Origin: Bacillus cereus
GTDB lineage: Bacteria; Bacillota; Bacilli; Bacillales; Bacillaceae_G
Assembly (NCBI RefSeq): GCF_002584535.1
Contig: NZ_NUOT01000005.1
Location: forward strand, 1-64,000
Length of the DNA: 64,000 bases
Direction of reading: 5' to 3'
The position numbers and the translations under genes are program-made. Below, piece after piece: positions 63,943 through 64,000 of this stretch (the first letter of the stretch is position 1; each line of letters opens with the position of its first letter). The notes under the pieces were generated by a model. It was not told the DNA's origin and ran no database searches. It saw only the letters and a list, made by a program, of their open reading frames with translations.

Positions 63943-64000
63943 TGATTACTAACAAAAAAATTTCATTAAATAGTTTTATCGTACAGGGGCAAGAAAATGT
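63942..64000 (+). CDS. PqqD-like leader-binding protein, first codons only
   Basis: ATG 63942 overlaps the kinase stop and is preceded by GAGGAGG. Only 19 codons are visible, MITNKKISLNSFIVQGQEN and one partial. Position after the kinase and the N-terminal pattern fit a B1 (RRE domain) protein, which hands the leader to the peptidase. It is truncated by the window edge. Confidence 0.6.
   Translation, partial: MITNKKISLNSFIVQGQEN

Noticed and set aside
1-64000. CRISPR arrays, rRNA and tRNA genes, prophage integrase or intact insertion sequence
   Set aside because: None seen; the only regular repeats are the spoIIQ coding repeats and single hairpins.

Overview
The window is a Bacillus cereus-group chromosome segment. 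The evidence is the Bacillus-type complex I operon followed by ywmB, murA, spoIID, spoIIQ, spoIIID and mbl, low G+C, strong GGAGG ribosome sites, and an eps-type operon next to mbl. I know this neighbourhood from the group; the species cannot be fixed from sequence alone. Nearly every gene lies on the + strand. The one exception I support is a 26-residue peptide gene at 13178-13258.

Region 1 (1-21364) is core genome. It holds a nuo operon (nuoC truncated by the window edge, then D, H, I, J, K, L, M, N, with no nuoE/F/G between D and H) and a ywzB-ywmB-murA group. The sporulation genes spoIID, spoIIQ and spoIIID, and the shape gene mbl, follow. Between spoIID and spoIIQ sit the minus-strand amphipathic peptide gene with its own consensus promoter, an acyl-CoA ligase, a LytTR regulator fused to a degenerate ABC ATPase, and an ABC exporter pair.

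Region 2 (about 21480-32790) is a wall-teichoic-acid-like poly(glycerol phosphate) locus. It has tagD (CDP-glycerol), three CDP-glycerol glycerophosphotransferase-type polymerases (one fused to a GT2 domain), an extra gpsA supplying sn-glycerol 3-phosphate, the TagGH exporter and gtaB (UDP-glucose). It is A+T-rich, which fits an accessory locus.

Region 3 (about 33240-59930) is an eps exopolysaccharide operon. It opens with a chain-length/tyrosine-kinase pair, then a structured leader matching the position and character of the EAR antitermination RNA, then epsC. A strain-specific set follows: GT2, GT4 and GT32 transferases, acyltransferases, a pyruvyltransferase, an EpsG-like polymerase, a Wzx-like flippase, a GH88-like hydrolase and a phage-tailspike-like beta-helix protein. 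It closes with epsL, epsM and epsN. One acyltransferase is frameshifted in a C run, and a small IS605-end/bcr-like repeat is inserted in the middle.

Region 4 (about 60460-64000) is the start of a lasso-peptide gene cluster. It has a macrolactam synthetase (C), a 43-residue precursor (A) with an AGPG... core and Asp at core position 9, a transcription terminator, an HPr-kinase-like peptide kinase (K), and the first codons of a PqqD-like leader-binding protein (B1). The family resembles paeninodin and pseudomycoidin, whose C-terminal serine is phosphorylated. The peptidase, and any further tailoring or export genes, would lie beyond the right edge.
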